Of a stretch of DNA of 64,000 nt, positions 62,835 to 64,000 are shown in pieces (positions within the stretch are counted from its first letter, which is position 1; every line of letters begins with the position of its first letter). Origin of the DNA: Adhaeretor mobilis (GTDB lineage Bacteria; Planctomycetota; Planctomycetia; Pirellulales; Lacipirellulaceae); contig NZ_CP036263.1 in the NCBI RefSeq assembly GCF_007741515.1, forward strand, positions 1,922,001 to 1,986,000, in the 5' to 3' direction. Made by a program: the position numbers and the translations under genes. Below the pieces are notes generated by a model. It was not told the DNA's origin. It saw nothing but the letters and a program-made list of their open reading frames with translations, and did not search any database.

Positions 62835-64000
62835 ATGTCTTCGACTGGACCACCTCCGGAGTACACTTCCTTTGGCTGCACGCTGTGCGGCACGCGACTT
62901 AGCTTTCGAGTGAAGTATGTGGGTAAAAAGACCAAATGCCCAGACTGCGGCAGAGTAAACGTCATTCCTCCACCGGAAGTGAAGCGGGCAGTGCCCAAGC
63001 CGCTTGCTATGGAGGGTGAGCAGTTCGAGCTGTGGGGCGTGGACGAAGCACCCTTGCCAGCGGAGCAAATTGCCAAGCAGCCGACGTTAATTCCCGTGAG
63101 CTGCCGGCTGTGCTACACGCTGATGTACGCTCGCGAAGCGCATTTGGGCAAGCAGGCGAAATGCCCAGACTGTGGAACCAAGACGCTGATCAAGAGACCG
63201 GCGGCTGAGCCAACAAGCGGACCGGTGGGCGTGCCCGATGGGCAAGAGTACCAGCTCGACCCGACCTCTGCCCCCACGCCGCGGCCTGTGCCCAAGCCAG
63301 TTGCGGTGCGTCAGGCGGAGATTCGTGAGGCGGAGCGGAGGGCCTACGAGGAAAAAGAAGGAGGAACTAGTGACAGTGATGCGCCCAGGAAAAAGAAGCG
63401 GAAGAAGAAACGGGCCGCATTGCGAGAACAGCCGGTGAAATTTCCGCTGGTGCAGCGTGTGCCGGCCATGTTGCTTACCGCTCCGATCCTGATTCGGTGG
63501 TTCGTGCTGTCGGTTTTTCTAGTCGTCGTGAGCAGTTTCGGAAGTTTTGGGGCGGGCGATGCCGCCAGCAAGTTTCATGCGGTTGCGATGGTCTGCTTTT
63601 TCGTCATCAGTTGTATCTTAGGGATCTTGTGGCTTGCGGCGGCATCGGCGGTGTGGCTAGCGATTCTCACGGAAAGCGCTGACGGTCACGATGAGTTACA
63701 CAACCCACCTAGCACGGATTTCGTGGAATGGATTGGCGAGGCAATGTATTTTCTCATTTCGGCTGTGGCCAGCGCCGTACCGGCTGCACTCATCGGAAAA
63801 GCGATGACCCAACTCGCTGAGTCGCTATCTCCTTCGGTCGCGGACCTCGGTCCAGTGCTAGCAGGCACGGGTTGGCTATTGGCATTCCCGGTAGCAATTC
63901 TCTCATCGCTAGAACAAGGTTCCCCGATGGCCGTATTCTCACCTAAGATCGGCAAAAGCTTGCTGACCTGTCTGCCCACGTGGCTGCTCTACTACGCGGA
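62835..64000 (+). CDS. Double zinc-ribbon membrane protein (partial, runs off the window)
   Basis: A frame open from ATG 62835 to the last base, at least 388 codons. Two zinc ribbons come first: FGCTLCGTRLSF...KCPDCGRV (about residues 14-41) and VSCRLCYTLMY...KCPDCGTKTLI (about 94-121). A Lys/Arg-rich linker (about 175-200) follows, then hydrophobic helices (PAMLLTAPILIRWFVLSVFLVVV, VAMVCFFVISCILGILWLAAASAVW, and more). The zinc ribbons face the cytoplasm if the linker obeys the positive-inside rule. Family unknown; zinc-ribbon membrane proteins of this layout are common in planctomycetes. Confidence 0.8.
   Translation, partial: MSSTGPPPEYTSFGCTLCGTRLSFRVKYVGKKTKCPDCGRVNVIPPPEVKRAVPKPLAMEGEQFELWGVDEAPLPAEQIAKQPTLIPVSCRLCYTLMYAREAHLGKQAKCPDCGTKTLIKRPAAEPTSGPVGVPDGQEYQLDPTSAPTPRPVPKPVAVRQAEIREAERRAYEEKEGGTSDSDAPRKKKRKKKRAALREQPVKFPLVQRVPAMLLTAPILIRWFVLSVFLVVVSSFGSFGAGDAASKFHAVAMVCFFVISCILGILWLAAASAVWLAILTESADGHDELHNPPSTDFVEWIGEAMYFLISAVASAVPAALIGKAMTQLAESLSPSVADLGPVLAGTGWLLAFPVAILSSLEQGSPMAVFSPKIGKSLLTCLPTWLLYYA

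Noticed and set aside
1..64000. CRISPR arrays, prophage, integrases or transposases
   Set aside because: None found: no regularly spaced direct repeats of the right length, and no recombinase or phage structural motifs in any frame. The only short regular repeat is the 14-base unit at 52582.

Overview
The window is chromosomal DNA of a planctomycete, most likely of the order Pirellulales. This rests on gene content and is not a species call. The markers are a DUF1553 end followed by a Tat-exported DUF1501 protein, a Tat-signal Gfo/Idh/MocA oxidoreductase, ThuA and DUF502 proteins, pseudopilins with an added beta-domain, a futalosine-pathway menaquinone gene (mqnD), a K+-dependent type membrane pyrophosphatase with a large insert, and very long flagellar filament and cap proteins. 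Base composition looks moderately GC-rich. No prophage, transposase or CRISPR array is visible.

Layout. 1-4.1 kb: degradative/exported enzymes (DUF1553 end, DUF1501, and a redoxin / haem-c / copper-monooxygenase / EF-hand fusion). 4.6-9.2 kb: a three-gene signalling block (cytoplasmic hybrid histidine kinase, tandem receiver protein, receiver-GGDEF-CBS protein). 9.2-13.8 kb: housekeeping genes (cyclophilin, LptF/G permease, ComF, DUF502, hemC). 14.0-32.2 kb: a large flagellar cluster on the plus strand in the order flgF, flgG, flgA, flgH, flgI, flgJ, flgN, flgK, flgL, fliW, csrA, flagellin, fliD, fliS. 32.4-39 kb: mqnD, an M20 amidohydrolase, a GCS2 ligase, two thioredoxin-fold proteins and a coiled-coil protein. 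39-47.7 kb: a Gly/Arg-rich exported protein, a membrane-TPR fusion, an ABC pair, and four minor-pseudopilin genes. 47.8-56.5 kb: a ThuA protein and, on the minus strand, a six-gene heavy-metal RND efflux cluster. 56.8-64 kb: an oxidoreductase, tRNA-Ser(GCU), hppA, holB, and a zinc-ribbon membrane protein that runs off the end.

How it works together. The flagellar block covers the distal rod, the P- and L-rings with their chaperone, the hook-filament junction, the filament, the cap and the chaperones. It begins downstream of a good sigma-54 (-24/-12) match. The FliW/CsrA pair sits immediately before the flagellin gene. The flagellin leader has a GGA-loop hairpin and a near-consensus CsrA site over the Shine-Dalgarno, which suggests a FliW-CsrA-flagellin feedback loop like that of Bacillus. 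Related GGA hairpins lie upstream of flgG and flgL, so the regulon may be wider. FliD, FlgL and flagellin all carry expanded IN-type beta modules, implying a thick or decorated filament, junction and cap.

The most distinctive observations are the candidate CsrA sites, the amplified IN modules in FliD, a cysteine-free FlgH, the redoxin-cytochrome-monooxygenase-EF-hand fusion, the membrane His-cluster/TPR fusion, and several precise intergenic hairpins and short repeats.
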